Positions 51,390-60,700 of a stretch of 64,000 bases of DNA are shown here, piece after piece (position 1 is the first letter of the stretch; each line of letters starts with the position of its first letter). This DNA comes from CAVTLG01 sp963735495 (lineage in GTDB: Bacteria > Chloroflexota > Ktedonobacteria > Ktedonobacterales > Ktedonobacteraceae), in NCBI GenBank assembly GCA_963735495.1, contig CAVTLG010000005.1, positions 1-64,000 of the forward strand, given 5' to 3'. The translations under genes were made by a program, and so were the position numbers. The notes beneath the pieces were generated by a model, which searched no databases, was not told the DNA's origin, and saw only the letters and a program-made list of their open reading frames with translations.

Positions 51390-52568
51390 ATGTCAACTGA
51401 CCAGGGAAGGTCGCTTTCCATTATCAAATCGCGGGTTGAGGAACTGCTTACGGAGGTCTGGGGTAGCGAGGTACAACTTGCTCCGAATGCCGCTGATCTT
51501 CAGGCCAGTGGTCGCACCCAGGTGTATCGCTTCTCGCTCCTTGAAAAGCCGGTTGATGCCCCGCAGCACATTATTGTCAAAGCCATGCCTATGGCGGAAA
51601 GCATATCCGAAGCCTCCAACACAGCTTCGGAAGATTCTTTTCAGCTCTTCTTCAATGATTGGGCTGGATTACAGCTTTTAAGTGAGATCGCACCTCATCC
51701 AGCCCTCGCGCCCTGCTTCTATGCTGGGAACAAAGCGCATGGACTGATAGTCATGGAGGATCTGGGAACGGGAAACGGGCTGCACCATCTGCTGCTCGCG
51801 GATAACCCTGAGGCGGCAGAAGAGGCAGCTGTACAGTATGCAGCTACTGTGGGTAAGATGCATGCCGCCACAATTGGTAAGCAAGAGGCTTTCTCCCACA
51901 TTCGTCAGGAGCTTGGGCCTGTAGATATCCCCGACTATGCCTGGATCTCGTCAGCATTGTGGGAGGCCATTCACACGCTGAATGTCGCACCTGCTGCTGG
52001 CATGGAGGATGAATTGCAGCAGCTTACTTCCATCATGGAAAATCCAGGACCATTCTCAGCTTATACGCATGGCGATCCCTGCCCCGATAACATATATATC
52101 GGCACAGCCGTAAAGTTGTTTGACTTTGAATTCGGAGCGTATCGTCACGCGCTCATCGAAGGCGTCTACGCTCGCATGCCATTCCCTACCTGCTGGTGCG
52201 TCAGCCGGCTTCCTGCTCACATCATTCATCGTATGGAGACACGTTATCGTATGGAATTGGCGAAGGGCTGCCCCGCAGCACATGATGACAGGCTATTTGC
52301 ACAGGCCGTTGCCGCTGCCTGTGCCTACTGGACAATCAATGATTGTCGCTTTCTGCATCGTCATCTGGAGAAAGATTGGCAGTGGTCGCCAGGTCTTGCA
52401 ACGGCTCGGCAGCGTTTCCTGCTGCGCTTCACTGTGGCAAGAGAAGCCATTGAAACCAGCGAGTACTTGCAAGCTATCGGTAAGACATTTGAGCGGATGG
52501 CTGGTAGGTTGCGTGAGCTCTTACCTCCCGAAGCAGATCAGATGCCTTATTATCCAGCATTCCGCTAG
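51390..52568 (+). CDS. Aminoglycoside phosphotransferase/choline kinase-like (APH family) protein
   Basis: A 392-residue kinase-like protein. The Brenner-type motif YTHGDPCPDNIYIG gives the catalytic Asp and metal-binding Asn. LFDFEFGAYRHALIEG is the metal Asp block (DFE). LIVMEDLGTGNGLHHLL is the hinge, and HIIVKAMP the ATP Lys. APH-fold kinases phosphorylate small molecules (aminoglycosides, choline, homoserine, fructosamine); the substrate here is unknown and resistance should not be assumed. Start ATG at 51390 has CAGGAG upstream. It stands alone after the tat terminator. Confidence 0.78.
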   Translation: MSTDQGRSLSIIKSRVEELLTEVWGSEVQLAPNAADLQASGRTQVYRFSLLEKPVDAPQHIIVKAMPMAESISEASNTASEDSFQLFFNDWAGLQLLSEIAPHPALAPCFYAGNKAHGLIVMEDLGTGNGLHHLLLADNPEAAEEAAVQYAATVGKMHAATIGKQEAFSHIRQELGPVDIPDYAWISSALWEAIHTLNVAPAAGMEDELQQLTSIMENPGPFSAYTHGDPCPDNIYIGTAVKLFDFEFGAYRHALIEGVYARMPFPTCWCVSRLPAHIIHRMETRYRMELAKGCPAAHDDRLFAQAVAAACAYWTINDCRFLHRHLEKDWQWSPGLATARQRFLLRFTVAREAIETSEYLQAIGKTFERMAGRLRELLPPEADQMPYYPAFR

Positions 52569-52811
52569 CAATTATCCTTGACAGACAAGTAGACTCTGGG
52601 ATGCGACCTACCTCAGCTTCAGCTCCGAGCAGCACCTCGTCTGCTGATCAAACTGACAGATGTACCAACCGGGCCGTAATGATACCGCAGATGCACGAGT
52701 GGCAGGACTGTGCTTGATGTGGCTTGCTCAGACACATGTGAGCGACTGACGACTCCAGCAGACCTGAAGAGTTACGCGGCATCTTCGATGGAGGAGGCGG
52801 GCAGCAGTTTA
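52569..52811. other. Intergenic region between convergent genes
   Basis: About 243 bp; GC-rich and without recognisable gene, repeat or clear terminator. Confidence 0.4.
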
Positions 52812-54314
52812 TCAGAGAGCAACCTCGTCAGGACTCTGCTCATCGTGAGTTTGCACTGACAACTGGCTCTGTCCAAAGCGTGCCCACAGCAGACCAATTG
52901 CCAGCATATAGAGTAGCGCCGCACAGATAAAGACGGGCGTGTAGCCCACGTGAGCGATGATCAGTCCTCCTATTGGAGTTCCTATGGCCGACGCGCCCTG
53001 ATAGGCAGCCTGATAACTACTATTCGCCAGCCCACGATGCCTCCTGGATACGACTTCCATCGAGAAAACCTGCATGATACCCTGCGACATATCCATAAAA
53101 CCCTGCCTGAAAGGATAGAGCAGGGCAGCAAGCGGCAAAAAGCGCGTTAAGCCAATGATTAGCATCAATGGCACACTCACCAGTTCTGTGAGAGCCATGG
53201 TGGCTACTTTGCCGATGCGCTGCGCCAGCCAGGGAGCCAGTAAGGCGAAAAGAGCGTTGAGCAAATTAGCTCCCCCGGCAATCACGCCGAACAAAGCAGA
53301 GGATGCACCCAGGTGTCGCACGAAATAGATATTGAAGTACGGGATAAATAATCCCGCCCCAGTCGCGATGAGTACCTGTACGAGCACGATGGCCACCACA
53401 GGACTGAAGAGCACACGGTGCAAAGAAAGCTGTCGTCTCCACTGTGTGAGGCTCGCCAGTGCTTCAGATAACGAAGGTACCTGTCTCAAAGTCTCCATCC
53501 TTGCGGGAGAAACGTTGGGAACCAGGGTAGGGGCGTCACCTTGCGTGCGTCCCGGGGGCGGTCGCAAGGACACGCCCCTACCCTGGTTCTCCCCCATGGA
53601 CGGAGATCCCTGGCTCAATACAGGCGCGCTAGCCGGATCTCCTGCACTGCGACGAGGATGGTCATTGCTCAACAGAAAAAGTGGGATAAGGTTTGGAGCG
53701 GCAATAAGTCCGGCCAGTAGTAGCGCCAGTTGATACGCGCGAGGTGCAGCCTGATCGGCGAGCATCCACGCAAGGGAGGATGGTAGTGGACCCATGAGCC
53801 AGGGTATTGTGCGCAACCAGATGGGCAAAATACCACCCAGCGCCTCACCAATGACGGAGGTCGCCAGTGTCACCACAATATTGAGGCTGAAAAGATGGGG
53901 ACGCTCAGCAGGTGTGCTATGCAGCGTGAGGAACGGCGCGTTGATTACCAGCACAAATGCGCCTGCAATACCCGCGATGAAGGTGCTTATGAGCAAAGGA
54001 ACAGGCGTGCGAAAGAGTATCTGCCCCATACCAACGATGCCAATCAGTACACTCGACCAGATCAGGATGCCTTTGCCGCTAAAGCGATCTATACAGATGC
54101 CCGCCGGGAAAATAGCTAGCCCGGCTCCCAACGTTCCCACAAAGAGCACAAGACCAATAAAATCAGTACCATATCCCAGTGCTGTGAGGTAAAGATTATA
54201 TAAAACAACGATGATGCCAAACGTGATACCGCTCAGGGCGTTGCTCAGCAAATACAAACGGGCATTGCGCTGAAAACGCCCGAATTGTTTCCAATACTCA
54301 ATGAGTTGGGACAT
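52812..54314 (-). CDS. MFS transporter with in-frame palindromic repeat
   Basis: A 500-residue, 12-segment major facilitator protein (N-terminal half MSQLIEYWKQFGRFQRNARL then TM1-6; C-terminal half from RVLFSPVVAIVLVQVLIATG). The central cytoplasmic loop is unusually long, about 75 residues of Pro, Ser, Gly and Arg. Part of it, roughly residues 240-275 (QGRGVSLRPPPGRTQGDAP and flanks), is encoded by the palindromic repeat at 53491-53606, read straight through without a stop. Length with the loop removed is about 430, the usual size. Substrate unknown. It forms a likely operon with the two single-helix membrane-protein genes upstream (6-bp gap). Confidence 0.82.
   Translation of the reverse strand: MSQLIEYWKQFGRFQRNARLYLLSNALSGITFGIIVVLYNLYLTALGYGTDFIGLVLFVGTLGAGLAIFPAGICIDRFSGKGILIWSSVLIGIVGMGQILFRTPVPLLISTFIAGIAGAFVLVINAPFLTLHSTPAERPHLFSLNIVVTLATSVIGEALGGILPIWLRTIPWLMGPLPSSLAWMLADQAAPRAYQLALLLAGLIAAPNLIPLFLLSNDHPRRSAGDPASAPVLSQGSPSMGENQGRGVSLRPPPGRTQGDAPTLVPNVSPARMETLRQVPSLSEALASLTQWRRQLSLHRVLFSPVVAIVLVQVLIATGAGLFIPYFNIYFVRHLGASSALFGVIAGGANLLNALFALLAPWLAQRIGKVATMALTELVSVPLMLIIGLTRFLPLAALLYPFRQGFMDMSQGIMQVFSMEVVSRRHRGLANSSYQAAYQGASAIGTPIGGLIIAHVGYTPVFICAALLYMLAIGLLWARFGQSQLSVQTHDEQSPDEVAL
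53491..53606. repeat. Palindromic repeat, complete copy inside a coding region
   Basis: ACCAGGGTAGGGGCG (53521) pairs with CGCCCCTACCCTGGT (to 53587). An outer flank TCTCCATCC...GGGAGAA on one side and TTCTCCC...GGACGGAGA on the other extends the unit to about 116 bp. It matches the copies at 28561/30154 over core and flanks. It sits within the transporter gene and keeps its frame. Confidence 0.88.
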
Positions 54315-54320
54315 TTTAAG

Positions 54321-54860
54321 TTAGCCTGCCGTTACGCTCTGCGCGGTTTGTCGCTGTCCATCCGTTGCGGGCGCTTGCGCAGGCACCTCTGGAGTACTCT
54401 TTTCCAGCCGAGAGTCGGGGACACCGTTTTTATCCACCCTGGTTGTGCTTCTTTGCTTCTTTGCGCCTGGTATGAAAAGCGCTCTAGCTATCGTTTGCAC
54501 CTGGACAGTGCGCGCGCGGAATTCAATCGCCGCTTTCACAATGCGTTCGGTCGTCTGGTCCACTTTGGTATCGACAGCCTGGACACGTCCCGGCACACTG
54601 ACGAGCGCACGCACAACTGGCTGTGTGTCTTCAGTGGGAACAACACCATTTTTGGCCGCTTCTGCGGTCTTATTCACGCTTTCAACATGTGGTCGTAGCA
54701 ACTTGATCAGCTCAGCTTTCTCGCGCAGCCAACCCAGGCCAAACGCCATCGCCAGGTTAAATACTACGGCGAGCAGGACAAAGATAAACACGAAGAGACA
54801 CAGGATAATGGCTGATATCTGCCCCAGGGTAGCTAAAACCGGATTCGCTGTACCTATCAT
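54321..54860 (-). CDS. Single-span membrane protein with coiled-coil-like tail
   Basis: A 179-residue protein with one N-terminal membrane helix (ISAIILCLFVFIFVLLAVVF) then a helical, alternating charged stretch (AELIKLLRPHVESVNKTAEA, VQAVDTKVDQTTERIVKAAI) and a Pro/Gln/Thr-rich tail. Pattern and size match its upstream neighbour, which suggests paralogues acting together. No family recognised. Starts overlap the end of the neighbour by four bases (ATGA). Confidence 0.6.
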   Translation of the reverse strand: MIGTANPVLATLGQISAIILCLFVFIFVLLAVVFNLAMAFGLGWLREKAELIKLLRPHVESVNKTAEAAKNGVVPTEDTQPVVRALVSVPGRVQAVDTKVDQTTERIVKAAIEFRARTVQVQTIARALFIPGAKKQRSTTRVDKNGVPDSRLEKSTPEVPAQAPATDGQRQTAQSVTAG

Positions 54861-55345
54861 CCTTCGTTTTCTCCCACACTAGCCTGTATAGCTTCCTGCT
54901 GCTGCTTGCGCCGCTGCTCGGCGCGACTTCGCGTATGTCCACGTCCCAGAAAGACGCGCAGCATTTGCTGCCCTGCGACAACGGCAGAGACAACGCGTAC
55001 GCCTGGCACAAGAGCAAACTCGGAAGTCAAACGTGCTGTATTCCCTATCGTAGAGGCCGTATGGCCGGCGGTTTTCGCCGTCTCTTTGACGAGACCCACG
55101 GTCTCTTGTACTGATGCTACTAGCGGCTTCATTTCATCGCGCACCGTTACAATCGTGCGCACCAGCACGAGAATAGAATATATCTGAAAGACTGTCGCCA
55201 ATACCATGAGCACCGCCAGAAGCAGCAACGCAATGTAGAGCACGTCCAGTAATACATGGAAAATAGCTGCTAGAACGAGGCCAATGATAACGAGCAGAGT
55301 AATGACTGCTCCTACTATGATTGCGAACCTCTTTACGGTTTGCAT
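54857..55345 (-). CDS. Membrane protein with two hydrophobic segments and helical tail
   Basis: About 162 residues. Two adjacent membrane helices (FAIIVGAVITLLVIIGLVLA, LDVLYIALLLLAVLMVLATV) are followed by a helical region (VTVRDEMKPLVASVQETVGL VKETAKTAGHT) and a basic Gln-rich tail. The start ATG at 55345 has GGAGG eight bases upstream; the frame opens 20 codons earlier without a site. It heads the minus-strand group with the next membrane protein and the MFS gene. Function unknown. Confidence 0.6.
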   Translation of the reverse strand: MQTVKRFAIIVGAVITLLVIIGLVLAAIFHVLLDVLYIALLLLAVLMVLATVFQIYSILVLVRTIVTVRDEMKPLVASVQETVGLVKETAKTAGHTASTIGNTARLTSEFALVPGVRVVSAVVAGQQMLRVFLGRGHTRSRAEQRRKQQQEAIQASVGENEG

Positions 55346-55606
55346 AATGTGCCTCCCAATCCAATTCTGAAGTAATTCAGTTTCATTATAGCGCACAAGC
55401 ATCAATAGTTGTAGAGGGTTAACGCTGAATACAACATCATTAGTGATGCCGCCACTTTTTTAATACGCAAAGCCAACGACCAATAACTACACCTCGCTCT
55501 AGCACAAATGTATCAGTCATGTTTTAAAACAGCAGCATTGTGACGTTCTTACATATAGGTACGTAGATAGAGATCATACTTCCGATTATAAAGGAGATAA
55601 ACTACG

Positions 55607-56014
55607 ATGTTCATTGCACTCGCATTTCTGACGCATGCCGCCACGACTGATCCGGTCGTGCTGAGTGGCAATATTCTAGGCAACCAGATCGCGGTTACTA
55701 CCAGCGACCTCATTTACTGGGGCATTGCCGCTGTTGTCGGCCTCGTGGCAGAAACTCTTGTTGGTTGGCGCTTGCCATTTGGTGTCATCGGTGCCATTTT
55801 CGCTTCATTGATTGGCGTCTGGCTACTTACGGATGTTATCTCCTTGCAGGTCGTGGGCAATGTCACTATTGCTGGACAAAATATCCCTATCGTTAAAGCG
55901 CTACTTGGGGCCATCATTGTGGTCGCCATCTGGCACCTGCTCACCTACCCGGTATGGCATCGTCGGCACAGCTACTATCGAGGCTACCGCGACGGGTACC
56001 GTCGTGATTACTAA
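55607..56014 (+). CDS. GlsB/YeaQ/YmgE-type small membrane protein
   Basis: A 135-residue protein with three to four hydrophobic segments, including the family pattern DLIYWGIAAVVGLVAETLVG and FGVIGAIFASLIGVWLL, typical of the transglycosylase-associated (GlsB/YeaQ/YmgE) family. An inserted hydrophilic strand (VGNVTIAGQNI) and a Tyr/Arg-rich tail (YYRGYRDGYRRDY) are additions. Role unknown; some members are stress-induced. AAAGGAG precedes the start. Confidence 0.8.
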   Translation: MFIALAFLTHAATTDPVVLSGNILGNQIAVTTSDLIYWGIAAVVGLVAETLVGWRLPFGVIGAIFASLIGVWLLTDVISLQVVGNVTIAGQNIPIVKALLGAIIVVAIWHLLTYPVWHRRHSYYRGYRDGYRRDY

Positions 56015-56124
56015 GGCCAGATCGCAGAGGAAGGATGTCCCCATTCTTTTCCTGGAAATGAGAGGGCCACTCTGCAGAGAGGACGAACTCAAGAGACTTT
56101 TTGCGTAATCAGGTCACATAGATA

Positions 56125-56133
56125 TGCTATAAT
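56125..56133 (+). promoter_or_regulatory. Extended -10 promoter of the MarC gene
   Basis: TGCTATAAT at 56125-56133: a perfect TATAAT with the TG extension, and no good -35. It lies 38 bp before the marC-type start. Confidence 0.6.
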
Positions 56134-56170
56134 ACGGCAGACATTAAATCAAATTGATGAGGCTTCTGCT

Positions 56171-56821
56171 GTGTCTACTGCTACCATAACTTTTACTATT
56201 AGTGCATTTGTGACTTTTTTTGTCGTTATTGATCCCGTTGGTCTCGCGCCTATCGTAGTTGGATTAACTTCCCACTTTAACCCGGCACAGCGCAACACGG
56301 TAGTGACGCGTGCCATCTGGATCAGTGCCGCGATTATTGTTTTCTTCGCCCTGGTAGGACGTTTTTTGCTGGCCCGTCTCGGGATTAGTCTGTATGCCTT
56401 TAATATTGCCGGTGGTGTGCTACTCTTCCTCGTTGCCGTCGATATGCTTTTCGGTCGTCCTTCGGGTGCTCGCGAAACCAAGACGGAGGAGGAAGAAGCA
56501 ATGACCCGTGAGGATATTAGCGTCTTCCCTCTCGCTATTCCTATGATCGCAGGACCAGGCACGATTGCCACAACTATTCTTTATGTCGACCTCGCTACTC
56601 CCAAACCGCTTGACCTGGTCGCCGTTGCAGCGGCTATCTTTACTTCATTGCTAGCTGCCTGGCTTGCTATGCGTGGCAGTACCTGGATTATACAGCGCAT
56701 CGGCAGAACAGGCATCATGGTTCTTTCACGCATTCTTGGCATCTTGCTGGCAGCACTGGCCATACAGTTCGTTTTTAACGGCATCACGATCTTCGCCCAT
56801 ACAAATGGCTTTATCAAATAA
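56171..56821 (+). CDS. MarC family integral membrane protein
   Basis: A 216-residue, six-segment membrane protein of the MarC (UPF0056) family: FFVVIDPVGLAPIVVGLT near the start, VDMLFGRPSGAR in the middle and VFPLAIPMIAGPGTIATTIL with the conserved PGTI motif. The start is GTG. Family members were once linked to antibiotic resistance, but transport substrate is not established. The rhomboid genes follow on the same strand. Confidence 0.9.
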   Translation: MSTATITFTISAFVTFFVVIDPVGLAPIVVGLTSHFNPAQRNTVVTRAIWISAAIIVFFALVGRFLLARLGISLYAFNIAGGVLLFLVAVDMLFGRPSGARETKTEEEEAMTREDISVFPLAIPMIAGPGTIATTILYVDLATPKPLDLVAVAAAIFTSLLAAWLAMRGSTWIIQRIGRTGIMVLSRILGILLAALAIQFVFNGITIFAHTNGFIK

Positions 56822-56977
56822 CAGCGCCATTTTTCTCTCATTGCGCCCTGACTTCAGGTACTCTCTTCAAGAGATTGCGACATTCAACCTCCTAGATCGT
56901 ATTACCAAGAAAGACCGTTATAGAATAGAGGCATGTGCACTGCTTTACAGGCAAGTATACATTCACATGAGGCACGA

Positions 56978-57850
56978 GTGAAGACTATTTCTCTCACAGA
57001 AGACGCAACGGCACGCAAATCACGTGCTCAAGCCAGTTACCGAGCGGCACTTCACCGGCAGAGACGTGGCTTGCAGGATATGCCCTGGGCCACCTGGATA
57101 CTCACCTGTGGCACAACTGCGATCTGGTGTTTCACGGCTTATCAGGTAGCGCGAGCAACAGGAACCCATGATCTTCGTGATATACTGACGAATATTGTGA
57201 ACAATGCGATCAATGTTCAACCCAGGGATGAAAATGCACTTACCAATGTGCTGGTTACTTACGGGGCTAAGGACAATCCCCTGATTGTGCAGGGGCAGTA
57301 CTGGCGTTTTATCACCCCTATTTTCCTGCACGTCAATGTCCTACACATTGGACTGAACATGCTCAATCTTTTCGTGCTAGGTATCTACCTGGAACGTATC
57401 TTTGGACATCTGCGTTTCCTGCTCATCTACCTGGTGACTGGCTGTGTCAGTATGCTGGCCAGTTTCCTCTTTGCGCCGCAGGAAGTGAGTGTTGGAGCGT
57501 CAGGGGCGATTTTTGGGTTGGTCGGGGCATACAGTATATTTGTTCTCATGCACCGCCGAGCCTTTCCTAATGGAGGAGCCATGGCGATGCTCTGGCTCGT
57601 CGTGGTTATTGGCATTAACCTGGGTATCGGCTTTTTGATGCAAGACGTCGATAACTACGCGCATCTCGGAGGTTTACTAAGTGGTTGCGTGCTTGGATGG
57701 GAATTTAGTCCGCTCTACCGACTTTCAGCAACACGCTCCTGGCAGGATACACATAGTCTCGCGCGCCGTTGGTGGTTGGCAGTATTGACAATTTTAGGTA
57801 CACTGCTACTAGCAATCATCGCTTTATATCTAAACAGAATGAGATCGTAA
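56978..57850 (+). CDS. Rhomboid family intramembrane serine protease (1)
   Basis: About 290 residues. After a basic cytoplasmic N-terminus come six to seven membrane segments with the rhomboid features: GQYWRFITPIFLHVNVLHIG LNMLNL (loop and TM2 His/Asn), GASGAIFGLVGAY (catalytic Ser) and NYAHLGGLLSGCVLG (catalytic His). It cleaves membrane-anchored substrates within the bilayer. GTG at 56978 (after GAGG) is preferred over the ATG 15 codons earlier, which lacks a site. A large extracytoplasmic loop of about 60 residues follows TM1. The second rhomboid starts 47 bp later, so they are probably cotranscribed. Confidence 0.9.
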   Translation: MKTISLTEDATARKSRAQASYRAALHRQRRGLQDMPWATWILTCGTTAIWCFTAYQVARATGTHDLRDILTNIVNNAINVQPRDENALTNVLVTYGAKDNPLIVQGQYWRFITPIFLHVNVLHIGLNMLNLFVLGIYLERIFGHLRFLLIYLVTGCVSMLASFLFAPQEVSVGASGAIFGLVGAYSIFVLMHRRAFPNGGAMAMLWLVVVIGINLGIGFLMQDVDNYAHLGGLLSGCVLGWEFSPLYRLSATRSWQDTHSLARRWWLAVLTILGTLLLAIIALYLNRMRS

Positions 57851-57897
57851 GCGCAGAGCATCTTTTGCGTACACGATTTGCTATTGGAGGATAACTC

Positions 57898-59088
57898 GTG
57901 GAAGCTCAAACGGATCTCCAGTCCTATCTGGAACAAGGGAAACAGGCTCTGGCACAGGGAAAAGCTCGCGAAGCGGCCCTGGCCTATGCTCACAGTGCGC
58001 AAATTGAGCCGAATAACCCTCAGGTCCACCTGGGATTAGCCGAGGCCAATCTCGCGCTAGGCAGTTTTGATGTTGTACGCATGGCTTGCCGCCGGGTACA
58101 GGAATTACAGCCCCAGGGCGGTACCGAAACGAAGCTCGCGCAAGCGTTACTTGATCTGCTGGATCACCGCTATGAACGCGCCTTACAGAGCGTTGACGCG
58201 GCGATCAGCGAAGACCCGATTATTGCCTATGCTCATGCTTTGCGCGCCTATCTACTGCGCGCCAATGGGCAGGACTACGATGCCAATCTAGCGCGAGCAC
58301 GAGCAACGCGTCTCTCATACGGTGGCCGTTTTGAAAACTGTTTTCCGCCCCTTGAAGCACCCAAAGCATCCGGCTATACAGGCACTCCAGCATACACGCC
58401 TGCTGCTCAGCCCTCGCCTGCTAGCAGGGCAGCCAACGGCGATAGCGTGCCCACGTGGTCACGACCCAACGGGATGCAGCGTCAGATCATCCGCACTCGT
58501 TTTGCTTTGAGCCGCTATCCGACACTTGTGACGACCGTCTTGATCACCATCAATGTGTTTGTATTCCTTCTTACGACGTTCGTGTTCCCGACACTTTATA
58601 ACCTGGGCCTACAAGATAATAATCTGGTCCTACAGGGACAGATATGGCGTATCTTTACGGCTATGTTTTTGCATGAAAGCATCGAACATATTGGCTTAAA
58701 CATGCTTTCATTGTTTTTTATTGGCCGAGCGGTCGAGATTTTCTATGGGCACTGGCGTTACCTGGTCATCTACTTGCTATCGGGCATTCTGGGGGGAATT
58801 TTCTTCCTCTTTCTCTCGCCGGGTCAGGCGGCGGTGGGTGCCTCTGGTGCCATCTTCGGTGTCTTTGGCGCGCTCGGCGTCTTCTACATCATGAACCGCC
58901 GTTCACTGGGAGCTTATGGACCGGGTGCCATCGGGAACTGGCTTTTCTGGTTGGTGCTCAACCTGGGCTTTGATCTTTATGCTGGTTCCAGTATCGCCAT
59001 CTGGGGCCATGTTGGAGGCATCATTGCCGGAATGATCCTGGCCTTCTTGCTCCTACCGCGCTCACGGCGTGGTCGTACGACGATATAG
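57898..59088 (+). CDS. TPR-containing rhomboid family protease (2)
   Basis: A 396-residue protein. The first 150 residues form tetratricopeptide-like helical repeats (SYLEQGKQALAQGKAREAAL, NPQVHLGLAEANLALGSFD, YERALQSVDAAISEDPI), then a Pro-rich linker and a rhomboid core: GQIWRIFTAMFLHESIEHIG LNMLSL, GASGAIFGVFGALG (catalytic Ser) and IWGHVGGIIAGM (catalytic His). The start is GTG after GGAGG. TPRs in the cytoplasm probably bring partners or substrates to the protease. It is a close relative of the preceding rhomboid, suggesting tandem duplication with domain gain. Confidence 0.9.
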   Translation: MEAQTDLQSYLEQGKQALAQGKAREAALAYAHSAQIEPNNPQVHLGLAEANLALGSFDVVRMACRRVQELQPQGGTETKLAQALLDLLDHRYERALQSVDAAISEDPIIAYAHALRAYLLRANGQDYDANLARARATRLSYGGRFENCFPPLEAPKASGYTGTPAYTPAAQPSPASRAANGDSVPTWSRPNGMQRQIIRTRFALSRYPTLVTTVLITINVFVFLLTTFVFPTLYNLGLQDNNLVLQGQIWRIFTAMFLHESIEHIGLNMLSLFFIGRAVEIFYGHWRYLVIYLLSGILGGIFFLFLSPGQAAVGASGAIFGVFGALGVFYIMNRRSLGAYGPGAIGNWLFWLVLNLGFDLYAGSSIAIWGHVGGIIAGMILAFLLLPRSRRGRTTI

Positions 59089-59102
59089 GGAGGCGCATTG
59101 TG

Positions 59103-59124
59103 CAAGCGGTACATTTACCGCTTG
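59103..59124 (+). terminator. Hairpin after the rhomboid pair
   Basis: A perfect 9-bp stem CAAGCGGTA/TACCGCTTG (59103-59111 with 59116-59124) followed by CTTCTTG, 15 bases after the stop; T-stretch weak. Confidence 0.6.
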
Positions 59125-59389
59125 CTTCTTGTTCACCTGAGTACACTGAAAGTAGGGAGTTGAGCTTGCAATCTCGCTGTGACCCGGCTGAGTCACAATG
59201 ATCCTATCCATGCTTCGTATTTATCACTACGCGGCAGGTGGGAGATCCTATCCATGCCCTTTACCCCCCTGCTTAACTCCCATTCTTCTCCTTGTGTGAC
59301 TCGCGGCATAAAATGGCCGGTGTGGCCATTAATTGCCGTTTTTGGGAAATTCTCCAACGGATTTTCACGCGCTTTCCCCTCGTCATCAG
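59125..59389. other. Intergenic region between convergent genes
   Basis: About 265 bp. A 14-bp direct repeat, GATCCTATCCATGC, occurs at 59200-59213 and 59244-59257. No gene recognised. Confidence 0.45.
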
Positions 59390-60700
59390 CTACTTGCCAA
59401 AGAACTTTTGAGTGAGCATCGCAATGAAGACCCCCTCAATAACAAGCCCTGCAACAGCCTCAAAGGCAGTGACCCAGATCTGGGGAGTAAATGGTGAGAA
59501 TAGCTCTGTAAAGACACGTCCGTGGAACGCGATGATACTTTCGAGAATCGCCTGTAGTAAGGACAGATGAGGTGGATAGTTTAGCCCAAGGAGAAAGTAC
59601 GCGACAGCGCAAGCTGAGACAATAATCAGGTAAGCAGCAAGAATGCGCCAAAGACGATAGCCGTAGCCAGCCAACAAAGCAAACAGTAGAGAAAAGAACC
59701 AACGCCCAGCCTCCCGCTGCTTCCAGAGGACTTTACGATGGAGGATCTGCGCTCGATAGGCAAAGCGGGCCGCATCTTCATTCAATCCCTCTCTCTGGAG
59801 GACAAGGGCAAGCTGACGATTTGCTCGGACTGCTCTTTGATATCCTCGCAGCCATCCACTCTTGTTTTTCGCCAATCCATACCACGTTGTCGGTTGGTGT
59901 GCCTCGTATTCATCGCCGAGTATTTTGATACGTGCCCAATTCGTAAGAGAGAGAGTAGTGTCGCCCCAGTGGACATCCGATAAGAAAGCAGAACCAAACT
60001 CTTCATTTACGAGAACGATGTTGCTGAGGATAGTGGCAGCGTCAAGGAAAGCGCCTCGTAAAGAGGCTCCTGCTAGATGTGTCTCAAAGAAGGAAGTACC
60101 TTCCAGATGCGCTGTGTGAAGGTCAGCTCTCTCCAGATAAGATTGAGAGCAATTCGCCAACTCTAAATGGACGCCAGCGAGGCTCGCACCTTCCAGATGA
60201 GTGGAGGAAAGGTTAGCACCCTCCAGATGTAGCTTTGCTATGTTCCGTTGCTCTACAGATGCTTTGGTCCACTCGATCCCGCTGAGTCCACCTCGTAAGC
60301 ACGCTAATGGTAATCCATGCAAATCCGCCTGACGCAGGTCAGCCCCACGCATATCTAGTCCTCCCCGTTTACGGTTGCTCTCATCACTCCAATCCACTGG
60401 CCCAAGCCCATCCTCATGCGTTGCTAAGAGCCACTCGATATCAGCACGACACAATTCCATCTCTTTGAAAGGATAGATCCCTTTTTCAATATCAGGAACA
60501 AGAGAACGACACTTACTCAGTTCTTCCTGTCGCTTCGCATCAATCTCCGGTTCTGTTCTCCATGGAAAGCCTTTCGCTTGCCAATGTGCATGCCACTCTT
60601 CAGGAGACGTAGGCAAGCGTTGTGGTTGAATACGCACACGTTGCTGTGTTTGCTGACTCTGAAACGGAACTCCGAAGAACTTGCGAACATATTGGTTCAT
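59390..60700 (-). CDS. Pentapeptide-repeat protein with C-terminal ion-channel-like segment
   Basis: A 436-residue protein. After a polar N-terminus, about residues 105-235 are pentapeptide repeats (GADLRQADLHGLPL, LEGANLSSTHLEGASLAGVH, LAGASLRGAFL) forming a right-handed quadrilateral helix. Then comes a helical stretch and, at the C-terminus, hydrophobic segments with a pore-like loop between the last two (AILESIIAFHGRVFTELFSP, then VTAFEAVAGLVIEGVFIAML), the layout of two-helix ion channels. Its ATG overlaps the stop of the upstream TniQ-like remnant (ATGA), so its translation would be coupled to it. A defence or toxin-type role is possible but unproven. Confidence 0.7.
   Translation of the reverse strand: MNQYVRKFFGVPFQSQQTQQRVRIQPQRLPTSPEEWHAHWQAKGFPWRTEPEIDAKRQEELSKCRSLVPDIEKGIYPFKEMELCRADIEWLLATHEDGLGPVDWSDESNRKRGGLDMRGADLRQADLHGLPLACLRGGLSGIEWTKASVEQRNIAKLHLEGANLSSTHLEGASLAGVHLELANCSQSYLERADLHTAHLEGTSFFETHLAGASLRGAFLDAATILSNIVLVNEEFGSAFLSDVHWGDTTLSLTNWARIKILGDEYEAHQPTTWYGLAKNKSGWLRGYQRAVRANRQLALVLQREGLNEDAARFAYRAQILHRKVLWKQREAGRWFFSLLFALLAGYGYRLWRILAAYLIIVSACAVAYFLLGLNYPPHLSLLQAILESIIAFHGRVFTELFSPFTPQIWVTAFEAVAGLVIEGVFIAMLTQKFFGK

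Noticed and set aside
51390..52568. Aminoglycoside resistance gene
   Set aside because: Only the general APH kinase fold is seen; many members act on metabolites, so a resistance label is not supported.
59200..59257. 14-bp direct repeat as an attachment site
   Set aside because: Only two copies 44 bp apart, with no integrase or element between them.
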